A stretch of DNA of 64,000 nucleotides from Enterobacter cloacae complex sp. R_G8 (GTDB taxonomy: Bacteria; Pseudomonadota; Gammaproteobacteria; Enterobacterales; Enterobacteriaceae). Positions 8,956 to 17,038 of the stretch are shown piece by piece. Both the position numbers and the translations under genes were made by a program. Numbering within the stretch: the stretch's first letter is position 1; each line of letters begins with the position of its first letter. The DNA is taken from contig NZ_CP102246.1 in the NCBI RefSeq assembly GCF_024599795.1, forward strand, positions 2,480,001 to 2,544,000, in the 5' to 3' direction. The notes under the pieces are model-generated. The model worked only from the letters and a program-made list of their open reading frames with translations. It was not told the DNA's origin and made no database searches.

Positions 8956-10710
8956 ATGGACGACTTAACCCTGCGTTATTACGACGCCGAAATGCGCTAC
9001 CTGCTGGAAGCGGGCGAAGAATTTGCCCGTGCTCACCCTGAACAGGCAGCAATGCTCAATCTTGATAAAGCGGGCGCGCGCGACCCGTACGTGGAACGTC
9101 TGTTTGAAGGCTTTGCCTTCCTCATGGGGCGTCTTCGCGAGAAGCTTGATGACGATCTGCCTGAACTGACCGAAGGGCTGGTCAGCCTGCTGTGGCCGCA
9201 TTACCTGCGCACTATTCCCTCGATGTCGGTGGTGGAGTTCACCCCCGACTGGCGTGAGATGAAAGAACCGATGCGTATTGACAAAGGCTTCGAAGTAAAC
9301 TCGCGACCGATCGGTGAAAAAGGCACACGCTGTCGCTACACCACAACTCAAGAGATAACCCTACAGCCACTGGCACTGGAGCATGCCCGCCTGTCGACTG
9401 ATCCGGACGGGCGTTCGGTCATCAGCCTGCGCTTCAGCTGCAGCCATCTGGCTGACTGGAGTTGTGTCGATCTCAGCCAGATCCCGTTCTATTTCAATGC
9501 TGACGCACCACTGGCCTGCGCCATGCATGAAGCCTTTACCATGAACACTGCGCGCCTCTGGCTGCGGATGCCGGGTGACACGGACAGAAGACCGCTGGAC
9601 GGGTATTTCACCGCACTGGGGTTTGGTGATGATGACAGACTGTGGCCGAAGGGGGACAGCAGTTTCAGCGGTTACCAGTTGCTGTTGGAGTATTTCACCT
9701 TTCGCGAGAAATTCATGTTTACGGGGCTGCGCGGACTGGAGAGCGTGGCCTTTCCGGCTGAACTCCCCTGGTTTGAAATCGATGTGGTGCTGGCAGAACG
9801 CTGGGAGCACGATTTCAGCTTTACCGAAAAGCATCTGCGCCTGAACTGCGTGCCGGTGATTAACCTGTTTCCGCTGGAATCTGACCCACTGACGCTTAAC
9901 TCCTTACAAACCGAATATATGCTGCGCCCGATGCGTGTGCAGGATGGCCATACCGAGATATACACCGTGGATTCGGTGATGTCATCGAGCCTGCATACCT
10001 ACGTGCCGTTTTCGAGCTTCCGTCACAAAGGCGGAATGATGCGTCATGAAGCCCCGGAATATTACTACCACACCCGCGTGCGCCGGGGGCCATCCGGTTT
10101 GCATAACACCTGGCTCATCCTCGGCGGTGAAGCGTTTGATAACCATACGGTGCCGGAAGATGAGAGTCTGTCGCTGACGCTCACCGGTACCAACGGCCAG
10201 CTGCCACGGCGTGCGCTGCAGAGTACTGTACTTGATACGGTGATGAAAACGACTTCGGCTAATATTGCTGTGCGCAATCTGTGTGCACCAACGCTGCCCT
10301 GTTATCCACCGGCGCAGGACCGTTTTCACTGGCGCGTGCTGAGTCACCTCGGCAGCGGGTTTCTGTCGATGATGGATAACGCCGATGTGCTGCGCGGGAC
10401 CCTGGCGCTGTATGAATGGACCGACAGCGAGATGAACCGCCGCCGCCTGGAAGCCATCCTCGACGTGAAACACCGTGAAACCGCGCGCTTTGAGCAGGGC
10501 TATCTGGTTCGTGGCGTGCAGATTGAGGTGACGCTGGACAGCCACGGCTTTGCCGGGCGCGGCGACATCTGTCTGTTTGGTGAGATGCTGAGCCGTTTCT
10601 TCGCGCTGTATACCGACATTTATCTGTTTAACCGCCTGATTATCATTCTGCAACCGACAGGAGAGCGCCTGGAATGGGAAGAGAAGCACAATCGCCGCAT
10701 TCCCGGCTGA
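8956..10710 (+). CDS. tssF: T6SS baseplate subunit TssF (VasA/ImpG family)
   Basis: 584 residues beginning MDDLTLRYYDAEMRYL, the signature N-terminus of TssF, with the family phrase DPYVERLFEGFAFL near residues 41-54. TssF with TssG forms the wedge of the phage-like baseplate, related to gp6/gp7-type wedge proteins. The length is normal. There is no strong ribosome site before the ATG. The 3' end overlaps tssG by 37 bases. An 83-base AT-rich gap with no obvious terminator separates it from the immunity gene, so it may be cotranscribed or have its own promoter there. Confidence 0.95.
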   Translation: MDDLTLRYYDAEMRYLLEAGEEFARAHPEQAAMLNLDKAGARDPYVERLFEGFAFLMGRLREKLDDDLPELTEGLVSLLWPHYLRTIPSMSVVEFTPDWREMKEPMRIDKGFEVNSRPIGEKGTRCRYTTTQEITLQPLALEHARLSTDPDGRSVISLRFSCSHLADWSCVDLSQIPFYFNADAPLACAMHEAFTMNTARLWLRMPGDTDRRPLDGYFTALGFGDDDRLWPKGDSSFSGYQLLLEYFTFREKFMFTGLRGLESVAFPAELPWFEIDVVLAERWEHDFSFTEKHLRLNCVPVINLFPLESDPLTLNSLQTEYMLRPMRVQDGHTEIYTVDSVMSSSLHTYVPFSSFRHKGGMMRHEAPEYYYHTRVRRGPSGLHNTWLILGGEAFDNHTVPEDESLSLTLTGTNGQLPRRALQSTVLDTVMKTTSANIAVRNLCAPTLPCYPPAQDRFHWRVLSHLGSGFLSMMDNADVLRGTLALYEWTDSEMNRRRLEAILDVKHRETARFEQGYLVRGVQIEVTLDSHGFAGRGDICLFGEMLSRFFALYTDIYLFNRLIIILQPTGERLEWEEKHNRRIPG

Positions 10711-11759
10711 CCCCGCGGCTGGAAGCCGATCTGCACCGCATGAATTTTTATCGTTTCTGTCAGTTGCTGGAGAAACGTCATCCGGGCAGGCCACTGATGG
10801 GCTCAACCAGTCATCCCGCAGATGATCCGGTACGCTTTGCACCGCATCCGGGGATGGGGTTCCCGGCCGGTGAACTGAAGTGTGTCGAATATGACGAAGA
10901 CGATGACAACACGCCTCCGGTTATTCGAGCGACCTTCATGGGAATGTACGGTGTCGATTCCCCCCTGCCGACGGCGTATCTTGATGACATCACTCAGCGC
11001 CGTGAAGGACATGACGCGCTGCAGGGGTTTCTGGATATCTTCAGCCACCGCATCCTGACGCAGTTTTACCGCATCTGGCGTAAGTACTCTTACCCGGCCA
11101 CCTTTGAGCCCGGCGGGACCGACAGCATTTCGCAGTCGCTGCTGGGCCTGGTGGGGCTGGGTATTCCCGGCACCGCGAACCACATTGCCACACCGGTATC
11201 CCGTTTTCTGGCTCTGCTGGGTGTACTTCAGCAACCGGGGAAAACCCAGGAGGGGATACAGGCCCTGGTGAGCCTGCTGGCACCGGATACCACCGTGACG
11301 GTCAGCCCGTACTGCCTGCGTCCGGTGGAGGTCAGTCAGCCACTGGGTTTTTACGGTGATGACGATTTTCTACTGGATGGCAACACGCCACTTGGAGATG
11401 AAGCGATGGATGCCAGCAGCCAGCTGCTGATCGCACTGTCCACCGATAACGAACAGGAATCACAGGGCTGGAAACCGGACGGTCTGCTGTATCAGGACTT
11501 CCTGGTGATGTTGCGTGTCTACCTTGGCTGGCGTTTTAAGGCAAAAATCACCCTGACAACCCTGACCCGCCTGCTGGCCGTGCCACCGCTCGGTGAAGGA
11601 TCTTTCTGGCTCGGCATGAATGGCGTACTGGGGGCGGAGGAGGGAGCGTTTGCAGATGATATCCCGCAAACCTTTACGACGGAACTGGGCTATTACACCG
11701 GCCTGCAACCTGCAACACCACAACAAGGAAACCGACGTGTTACGTACAAGTTTGATTAA
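10674..11759 (+). CDS. tssG: T6SS baseplate subunit TssG (VasB/ImpH family)
   Basis: 361 residues starting within the end of tssF, with CAGGAG ahead of the ATG. It shows the TssG hallmark segment FYRFCQLLEKRHPGRP near residues 23-38 and FMGMYGVDSPLPTAYLDDI near 88-106. TssG pairs with TssF in the baseplate wedge. Length is typical. The following gene, tssJ, begins 23 bases before its stop, consistent with one continuous operon. Confidence 0.95.
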   Translation: MGREAQSPHSRLTPRLEADLHRMNFYRFCQLLEKRHPGRPLMGSTSHPADDPVRFAPHPGMGFPAGELKCVEYDEDDDNTPPVIRATFMGMYGVDSPLPTAYLDDITQRREGHDALQGFLDIFSHRILTQFYRIWRKYSYPATFEPGGTDSISQSLLGLVGLGIPGTANHIATPVSRFLALLGVLQQPGKTQEGIQALVSLLAPDTTVTVSPYCLRPVEVSQPLGFYGDDDFLLDGNTPLGDEAMDASSQLLIALSTDNEQESQGWKPDGLLYQDFLVMLRVYLGWRFKAKITLTTLTRLLAVPPLGEGSFWLGMNGVLGAEEGAFADDIPQTFTTELGYYTGLQPATPQQGNRRVTYKFD

Positions 11760-12282
11760 ACCCGCGTGCTGGCTGCCTGCACTGCTGGCGTTCAGCCTCA
11801 CGGGCTGCGGGATGACGCAGGGTATCACTGATGGCACTAAATCGGCATTTAACGCCGTGTTTTATAAAAAAATTAAGGTACTGCATCTGGATTTCACCGC
11901 CCGTGAAGCGTTGAACACCGATTCCCGCGAAAGTAACTCGCTGTCTGAGCCCGTGGTAGTCCGCGTGTATCAACTGAAAGACCGCAAGATCTTCGACAAA
12001 ACGGTCTATCAGCAGCTGCTGAAGGACGGGGAGACCATTCTTAAAGCGGACCTTCTGACCAGCCGTGACGTGGTGGTGAAGCCGGGCGGGGATGTGAGCC
12101 TTGATATGCCGATGGAAGAAGGCGCGCAGTTTGTCGCGGTGGCCGGGCTGTTCCGCCATCCGGATATGGTTAACAACACCTGGAAACAGGTGCTCAGACG
12201 TGAAGATCTCGATCCGGATAAACCGCGCATTCTTGAAGCCGGGAATAACCATCTGACATTACAACCGCGAAAGGATGACTGA
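11737..12282 (+). CDS. tssJ: T6SS outer-membrane lipoprotein TssJ
   Basis: 181 residues from the GTG at 11737, chosen because AAGGA lies 8 bases upstream and the product then begins with a lipoprotein signal peptide ending in the lipobox LTGC (Cys about residue 25). TssJ is inserted into the outer membrane and holds the periplasmic C-terminus of TssM. The mature part has the transthyretin-like strand pattern of the family (EPVVVRVYQLKDRKIFDK) and PGGDVSLDMPMEEGAQFVAVAGLFR. The start overlaps tssG and the stop overlaps tssE by one base. Confidence 0.94.
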   Translation: MLRTSLIKPACWLPALLAFSLTGCGMTQGITDGTKSAFNAVFYKKIKVLHLDFTAREALNTDSRESNSLSEPVVVRVYQLKDRKIFDKTVYQQLLKDGETILKADLLTSRDVVVKPGGDVSLDMPMEEGAQFVAVAGLFRHPDMVNNTWKQVLRREDLDPDKPRILEAGNNHLTLQPRKDD

Positions 12283-12737
12283 TGCCACAGGGACATAACA
12301 CACCATCGCTGTATGAAATGCTGACTGGTAATTTTTCCGGTGGTCTGAGCCTGCACCAGGTCAGTGAGCAGAACCAGGTGATTTTATCCGTACTTGATAA
12401 CATGCAGCGCGTGCTCAATTGCCGTGCCGGTACGCTGGCGCACCTGCCGGACTATGGTCTGCCGGATATGACCAAAATTCTGCAGGGGATGCCGGGTACG
12501 ACCCATGAACTGATGGGGATCTTATCGTCTGTATTGCTTAAGTACGAGCCCCGGCTTAAGAGAATCGATGTGGTTTTGCTTGAACAGGCTATTCCCGGCG
12601 AACTGCGCTACGCCATCGACGCGGAGCTGAAGGGCATCGGTCTGGTCCGTTACGGTACGGAATTTATGCCGGAGGGCAGGGTGTTAATCCGCCACCTGAA
12701 ACAGCAGCAGTACCTTGATACCCGCGCCGCACTCTGA
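12282..12737 (+). CDS. tssE: T6SS baseplate gp25-like protein TssE
   Basis: 151 residues; the ATG shares a base with the tssJ stop. It contains the gpW/gp25 lysozyme-like core: the LLNCRAGT-type segment (NMQRVLNCRAGTLAHLPDYG, near 40-60), the YEPRLKRIDV motif near 87-96, and the R-Y-x-I-D-A-E-L strand near 108. TssE is the hub-proximal baseplate component that links to the sheath. Length is typical. Confidence 0.95.
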   Translation: MPQGHNTPSLYEMLTGNFSGGLSLHQVSEQNQVILSVLDNMQRVLNCRAGTLAHLPDYGLPDMTKILQGMPGTTHELMGILSSVLLKYEPRLKRIDVVLLEQAIPGELRYAIDAELKGIGLVRYGTEFMPEGRVLIRHLKQQQYLDTRAAL

Positions 12738-12760
12738 TTTTTATTCACGCTGAAACCATC

Positions 12761-14065
12761 ATGACGACACAATCCGAACGCCACCTCAAAACCGGCGGCG
12801 ACCCGCGCACGCTTGCGGATTACGCCGCCCTGCGTGACGAAATGAACAAACTGACCCACCCGGCGCGACCGGACATCAACTGGTCGCAGGCAGAAAAGCT
12901 CTGTCTGTCGCTGTTTGAGCACAACGGGGTGGAACTGCAGACCGCGGCCTGGTATACGCTCGTCCGCACGCATCTGGCCGGTCTGTACGGCATGAACGAA
13001 GGACTGGCACTACTGGACGCGCTCCTCTCCCGCCAGTGGGGCAATATCTGGCCACAGCCTGTGCATGCGCGTATGGACATTCTTAGCGCCCTCAGCAGAC
13101 GGTTACAACAGACGATGCGCACCCTGACGCTGACCTGTACCGATCTCAGCCAGTTGTACCAGACAGAAGAGCACCTGAACGCACTGGGCGACATATTGCA
13201 GCGTCTTGAACTGAGGCATGCCAGCCAGCTCGATGCCCTGCGAACCCAGGTCCATAACGCGGCGGTACGGCTGGAAAACAGCGACGGCGGGCAGGAGGCG
13301 GGCGGTGCTGTTCTCCCGGCCAGCTTTACGGCCCCGGCAGAACACGTCAGGTGGGTGTATGTCGCGCAGCCACACAGGCAGGTGATGACCGCGCCGCCTC
13401 CGGTGAAGCCCTGGAAGCCATTTGCCGCCGGAGTGGCGACCATGCTGGTGATTGCCAGTTCGGTGGCATGGGGATGGCAGACGATGCATACGCCAGACCG
13501 GGCTCAAACGCAGCTCGATGCCACTCTGGCGCCTTTACCTGACGAATTATCCAAAGCGCAGTTGCAGGTGCTGCGACAAGCGTCACCATCACCCGTGGCA
13601 GGGATTAGCAAGACGCAAAATCGGCTCGCACAGCTTAGGGAACTGAAACCTGACTGGGCATGGCGCTACGGCGATAGCCTGGTGCAGCAGGCGCTGATCC
13701 TTTGGCCGCAAGAGGCGAAACCGCTGGCGCAACAGTGGCAGCAGCAGGTTAACGTTGCAGCTCTTCCGCAGCCATATCTGACTGGCTGGCATCAGGGAAT
13801 GACCCAATTGAAACAACTGGCGAACCGGCTTAACGCACTTGATGAACAGCGGGGTAAGTACATGACGGTCAGCGAGCTGAAATCAGCGGTATTTACCATG
13901 ATGCAGGCATTTAACAGTGCCGTGCCTGCAGAGGAACAATTGCGGCAGCTGGCAGAACTGCCTGAAAACCAGCCGTGGCCTGCTGCGCAGCAGAGCGAGA
14001 CAGAACAGCATCTGCAGCAGTTGATTGCCCGTTATGCCCTGATGAAACAAAAAACGGCGGAATAG
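12761..14065 (+). CDS. vasL: VasL-like T6SS protein with ImpA N-terminal domain and one membrane helix
   Basis: 434 residues. The N-terminal 120 residues carry an ImpA_N pattern (GGDPRTLADYAALRDEMNKL near residues 12-31). A single membrane helix lies near residues 226-246 (AAGVATMLVIASSVAWGW), and a helical domain rich in Gln and Leu follows. VasL-type proteins are TssA relatives found at the end of Klebsiella/Enterobacter T6SS operons. The membrane segment distinguishes this protein from the TssA at 5673. The symbol vasL is by family resemblance. Confidence 0.85.
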   Translation: MTTQSERHLKTGGDPRTLADYAALRDEMNKLTHPARPDINWSQAEKLCLSLFEHNGVELQTAAWYTLVRTHLAGLYGMNEGLALLDALLSRQWGNIWPQPVHARMDILSALSRRLQQTMRTLTLTCTDLSQLYQTEEHLNALGDILQRLELRHASQLDALRTQVHNAAVRLENSDGGQEAGGAVLPASFTAPAEHVRWVYVAQPHRQVMTAPPPVKPWKPFAAGVATMLVIASSVAWGWQTMHTPDRAQTQLDATLAPLPDELSKAQLQVLRQASPSPVAGISKTQNRLAQLRELKPDWAWRYGDSLVQQALILWPQEAKPLAQQWQQQVNVAALPQPYLTGWHQGMTQLKQLANRLNALDEQRGKYMTVSELKSAVFTMMQAFNSAVPAEEQLRQLAELPENQPWPAAQQSETEQHLQQLIARYALMKQKTAE

Positions 14066-14117
14066 CTACAAACGGTCCCTCGTTTAAGAAGGCAAGGAAG
14101 CATCCGGGAAGATAAAT

Positions 14118-14663
14118 ATGGCCGGTCAGCGCAGGGGGCGCGGATCCAGGTTTAACCGTGTGAAAATGAACAGAGGCAACAACGTGTCAGCCAGAGAACG
14201 TTTCTTTAAAAAAGTGCAACAGAGTAACAAGAACATAACGTCAGGTAACAGCTCAGTTGAGGCTGAAATCGTTGAATTCTGCCAGCGTGTAGAGGAGCTG
14301 GCGCAGCAAATCATTGAATGGTTTGCGGGCACCAGCATTGTAGTCACGTTATCACGTCAGTATCTTCACGATCTGAGCACATTAGGTTATAGCCTGAGCA
14401 GCGGGATTTGCCGCTATGAGATAGCGACTATCCTTCTGCAGCATGGCGAGCGTAGTGTCAGTATCGTGCCAGAACAGCTCTTCCGTGCAGGAGAAACGGG
14501 TTGTGTAAGAATGCGTGTTGAAGCTCCGGCCTTTCGTGAGGTGTTTTACCTGAGCATGGCGCCGGAAGCGGGCTGGTTTATCCGGCGCGAGTTTCAGAGC
14601 ATTAAAGAACGCGCTCTTTTGACGGAAGAACGCTTTTTTGTTGCGGTCGATCGTCTGGCTTGA
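14118..14663 (+). CDS. Hypothetical protein at the end of the T6SS cluster
   Basis: 181 residues from the ATG at 14118; internal starts at 14166 (ATG) and 14184 (GTG) are possible. The N-terminus is very basic (GQRRGRGSRFNRVKMNRG), then a soluble alpha/beta region without membrane segments. I do not recognise the family. It follows the VasL-like gene by 52 bases in the same orientation and ends before a - strand housekeeping gene, so it is the last gene of the T6SS cluster in this window. No clear terminator is visible after it. Confidence 0.65.
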   Translation: MAGQRRGRGSRFNRVKMNRGNNVSARERFFKKVQQSNKNITSGNSSVEAEIVEFCQRVEELAQQIIEWFAGTSIVVTLSRQYLHDLSTLGYSLSSGICRYEIATILLQHGERSVSIVPEQLFRAGETGCVRMRVEAPAFREVFYLSMAPEAGWFIRREFQSIKERALLTEERFFVAVDRLA

Positions 14664-14697
14664 AGAGCGTATGTAAAGAGCTGGTTGCCTTGCAAGC

Positions 14698-15264
14698 CTA
14701 TTCCAATAACTTCGCAAATTTCGCCAGCCACTGCGGATGCGCAGGCCAGGCCGGCGCGGTGACCAGGTTACCGTCAACGTGAGCCTGATCGATGCCGATA
14801 TCGGCGTACTCGCCGCCGCTGAGTCGCACTTCAGGCGCGCAGGCCGGGTAGGCGCTACAGGTTCGCCCTTTCAGGATCCCGGCGGCTGCCAGCAATTGTG
14901 GGCCATGACATACGGCCGCAATGGGTTTGCGCGCGGCGTCAAATGCCTGTACCAGCTTCAGCACGTCAGCATTTAACCGCAGGTATTCAGGCGCTCTGCC
15001 TCCGGGGATGAGCAGGGCATCATAGTCATGCTCGTTGACGGAAGAAAAATCGGCATTGAGGGTAAAACGGTGGCCGGGTTTTTCGCTATACGTCTGGGCT
15101 CCGTCGAAGTCATGGATCGCCGTCATGACATAGTCACCTTTCGCTTTGTCGGGGCAGACCGCGTCAACCTGGTGGCCAATCATCTGTAAGGCCTGAAAAG
15201 GAACCATCGTTTCATAATCTTCGGCGTAGTCGCCCACCAGCATCAGGATCTTCTTGCTCATCAT
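14698..15264 (-). CDS. DJ-1/PfpI superfamily protein (class I glutamine amidotransferase-like)
   Basis: 188 residues with the complete PfpI fold signature: [15 protein letters not shown] at the N-terminus (acid residue at 15 or 18) and the nucleophile elbow AAVCHGPQ with Cys119-His120. Members act as deglycases, glyoxalases, hydratases or stress chaperones; the exact activity cannot be told from sequence. AGAGAG precedes the start. It is convergent with the T6SS operon and the two stops are 34 bases apart. Confidence 0.88.
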   Translation of the reverse strand: MMSKKILMLVGDYAEDYETMVPFQALQMIGHQVDAVCPDKAKGDYVMTAIHDFDGAQTYSEKPGHRFTLNADFSSVNEHDYDALLIPGGRAPEYLRLNADVLKLVQAFDAARKPIAAVCHGPQLLAAAGILKGRTCSAYPACAPEVRLSGGEYADIGIDQAHVDGNLVTAPAWPAHPQWLAKFAKLLE

Positions 15265-15327
15265 TTTCTCTCTTTAATGGATAACGATGTTTTCGATATA
15301 ACCTGGTGTAGCGCAAATGTCGGAAAT

Positions 15328-15351
15328 AAAAAAGCCCGTCAGAGCACGGGC
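15328..15351 (-). terminator. Rho-independent terminator
   Basis: On the - strand a 6-bp GC stem (GCCCGT/ACGGGC) with a 6-base loop is followed by six T residues. It would end transcription of the small membrane protein gene at 15479-15628 before the PfpI gene. Confidence 0.8.
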
Positions 15352-15478
15352 AAAATAAGCAAGTGATTTAGCAATTCGTTACCAACGTAATGGAGGATAA
15401 CGGCGCGTATCTTACGCGTCTGTTAACAAGACCGATACCTGATAATTCCGGTAGGTGAAACAACGGATTAAACGTGCG

Positions 15479-15628
15479 TTACAGCGCGTCGAAAGTGGGA
15501 TAAATGCTGTTTTCAATATATTCCGCCACTAACCAGATCTCGCCGCTAAAGATAAACCACAATCCGAAAATAATAAGCATTAAAATAATTATGGTGAGGA
15601 TTATTTCTGTTCTTCCCATTGCAGACAT
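15479..15628 (-). CDS. Small single-pass membrane protein
   Basis: 49 residues from an ATG at 15628 (MSAMGRTE), with GGGTGGG just upstream; a further ATG three codons on is also possible. Residues about 9-28 (IILTIIILMLIIFGLWFIF) form one strong membrane helix, followed by a short acidic tail. The gene is followed by a good terminator at 15328-15351, which supports its being a real transcription unit. I do not know its function. Confidence 0.6.
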   Translation of the reverse strand: MSAMGRTEIILTIIILMLIIFGLWFIFSGEIWLVAEYIENSIYPTFDAL

Positions 15629-15694
15629 TACCCACCCATTGTTGTTTTCAATCAAGACCGGCATTGTAGCGGGGCTTTATCCGATACACCAGTT

Positions 15695-16927
15695 TCACGC
15701 CGCCAGGACTTTATTGCGGCCGTCATTCTTGGCGCGATAAAGCGCGTCATCCACCCGTTTAAAGAGATCGTCGATACTCTCATCCTGGTTGTGTCGCGCC
15801 ACGCCAATGCTTACCGTAAAACGCGGCAGGCCTGGGATCGTGATGCGGGCAACCGCGGCGCGGATCGTTTCCGCGATTTGCATGGCGGTGTCGAGCGACG
15901 TGCGCGGCAGCAGAATGACGAACTCCTCGCCCCCCCAGCGAAACACAAAATCCTCTTTCCGGCTACAGGCTTCCAGCGTACGCGAAAGCGAGATGAGCAC
16001 TTCATCCCCCTTCAGATGACCAAAAACGTCGTTGATATTCTTAAAATGATCGGTATCGACCAGCAGCAAACTGAATTGCTGCTGTACGGGAAGGTGAGTG
16101 AGATTCGTTTGCTCAGCGATAATATAGAACTGACGTCGGTTGAGCAGGCCCGTCATGGCGTCCCGTAGTGCGGCATGTTCCAACTCAAGCTCCAGCCGTT
16201 TTTGCTCGGTGATGTCATGAATAATGCACAACATCAGCTTATCACCGTATATCTCTATCGGCCCGGCATAGGTCTGAACATGGCGGGTTGAGCCATCGGC
16301 AAGACGGTGCACAAAGTTGAGCGGCTTATGCCCACCCGGCAGGGCGGCGATTTCACTCATTACCGGAATAACATCCCGCCCCAGCGTGTTGATTTCCCAG
16401 GTATGCTTGTTGCACATCTCATCATGCGAGTAGCCGTAAAAGTTAAGCGCTGCCAGATTGGCATCGACTATTTGTCCATCACGGGCGGGGTCGATCAATA
16501 ACATCGGTGCGCTGTTCGTCAGAAAAAAACGGGCGTAAAACCCCTGTTTTTTGCGCTGATAAGTGGCGGAGCGACTGGCTTTAAGCCCTGTCGGCACCGG
16601 ATGCGAAATCCCTTCAAAAACGATCATGTCGCCGTACGGCGGGTGGTAGGTCAGCGAAAGACGACAGCTCAACGCGGTTTCATGTCCGTCGCGCCAGATT
16701 GTCCAGATTTCGACAATTTCCTGATCCGTTTTGAGCTCAGGAATATACATTGACAGCACGGCTTGCGCATTTGCTGAGAAGGGGCCTTTGCGCAGGTCAT
16801 CCAGTGTTTTATCCCCCATCACGTGAGCCGCGGCCGTGTTCGCGAAAATAATATGGCCGGAAACGGGGGAGATCAGCCACACAGGCGTTTTAATGAAATT
16901 CAGTGCATCAAAAGTATTTTGCGACAT
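15695..16927 (-). CDS. PAS-GGDEF diguanylate cyclase
   Basis: 410 residues and no membrane segment. Two PAS-like regions (about 1-110 and 135-240, the second ending in the PAC phrase CIIHDITEQKRLELE) precede a GGDEF domain (about 250-410). The active-site motif is GGEEF (RWGGEEFVILLP) and a product-inhibition I-site RKED lies exactly five residues before it, so it should make cyclic di-GMP under feedback control. It is transcribed away from an MHYT-GGDEF-EAL gene in the same direction, 107 bases downstream of it, suggesting a cyclase/phosphodiesterase pair. Confidence 0.92.
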   Translation of the reverse strand: MSQNTFDALNFIKTPVWLISPVSGHIIFANTAAAHVMGDKTLDDLRKGPFSANAQAVLSMYIPELKTDQEIVEIWTIWRDGHETALSCRLSLTYHPPYGDMIVFEGISHPVPTGLKASRSATYQRKKQGFYARFFLTNSAPMLLIDPARDGQIVDANLAALNFYGYSHDEMCNKHTWEINTLGRDVIPVMSEIAALPGGHKPLNFVHRLADGSTRHVQTYAGPIEIYGDKLMLCIIHDITEQKRLELELEHAALRDAMTGLLNRRQFYIIAEQTNLTHLPVQQQFSLLLVDTDHFKNINDVFGHLKGDEVLISLSRTLEACSRKEDFVFRWGGEEFVILLPRTSLDTAMQIAETIRAAVARITIPGLPRFTVSIGVARHNQDESIDDLFKRVDDALYRAKNDGRNKVLAA

Positions 16928-16990
16928 AAGGAATTCCTGTATATCGGCACAATATGCCTGACGATCACGACAGAATCGACTCGCGTTGAC

Positions 16991-17038
16991 CCCTTTGAAC
17001 CATACTCCTGTTAACCCTTTGAACCATACTCCTGTTAA
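16991..17038. repeat. Two perfect tandem copies of a 24-bp unit
   Basis: The unit CCCTTTGAACCATACTCCTG + TTAA occurs twice in direct succession (16991-17014, 17015-17038). The stop codon of the MHYT-GGDEF-EAL gene falls in the second copy. On the - strand each unit contains AGGAGTATG, a ribosome-site-like sequence followed by a start codon. Confidence 0.95.

Noticed and set aside
10065..10842. Long - strand open frames opposite tssF and tssG
   Set aside because: Shadow frames of codon-biased + strand genes; product text is low-quality and has no domains.
1..15300. Whole T6SS region as a prophage or mobile island
   Set aside because: No integrase, tRNA, transposase or attachment repeat is visible; the phage-like proteins are T6SS baseplate homologues.
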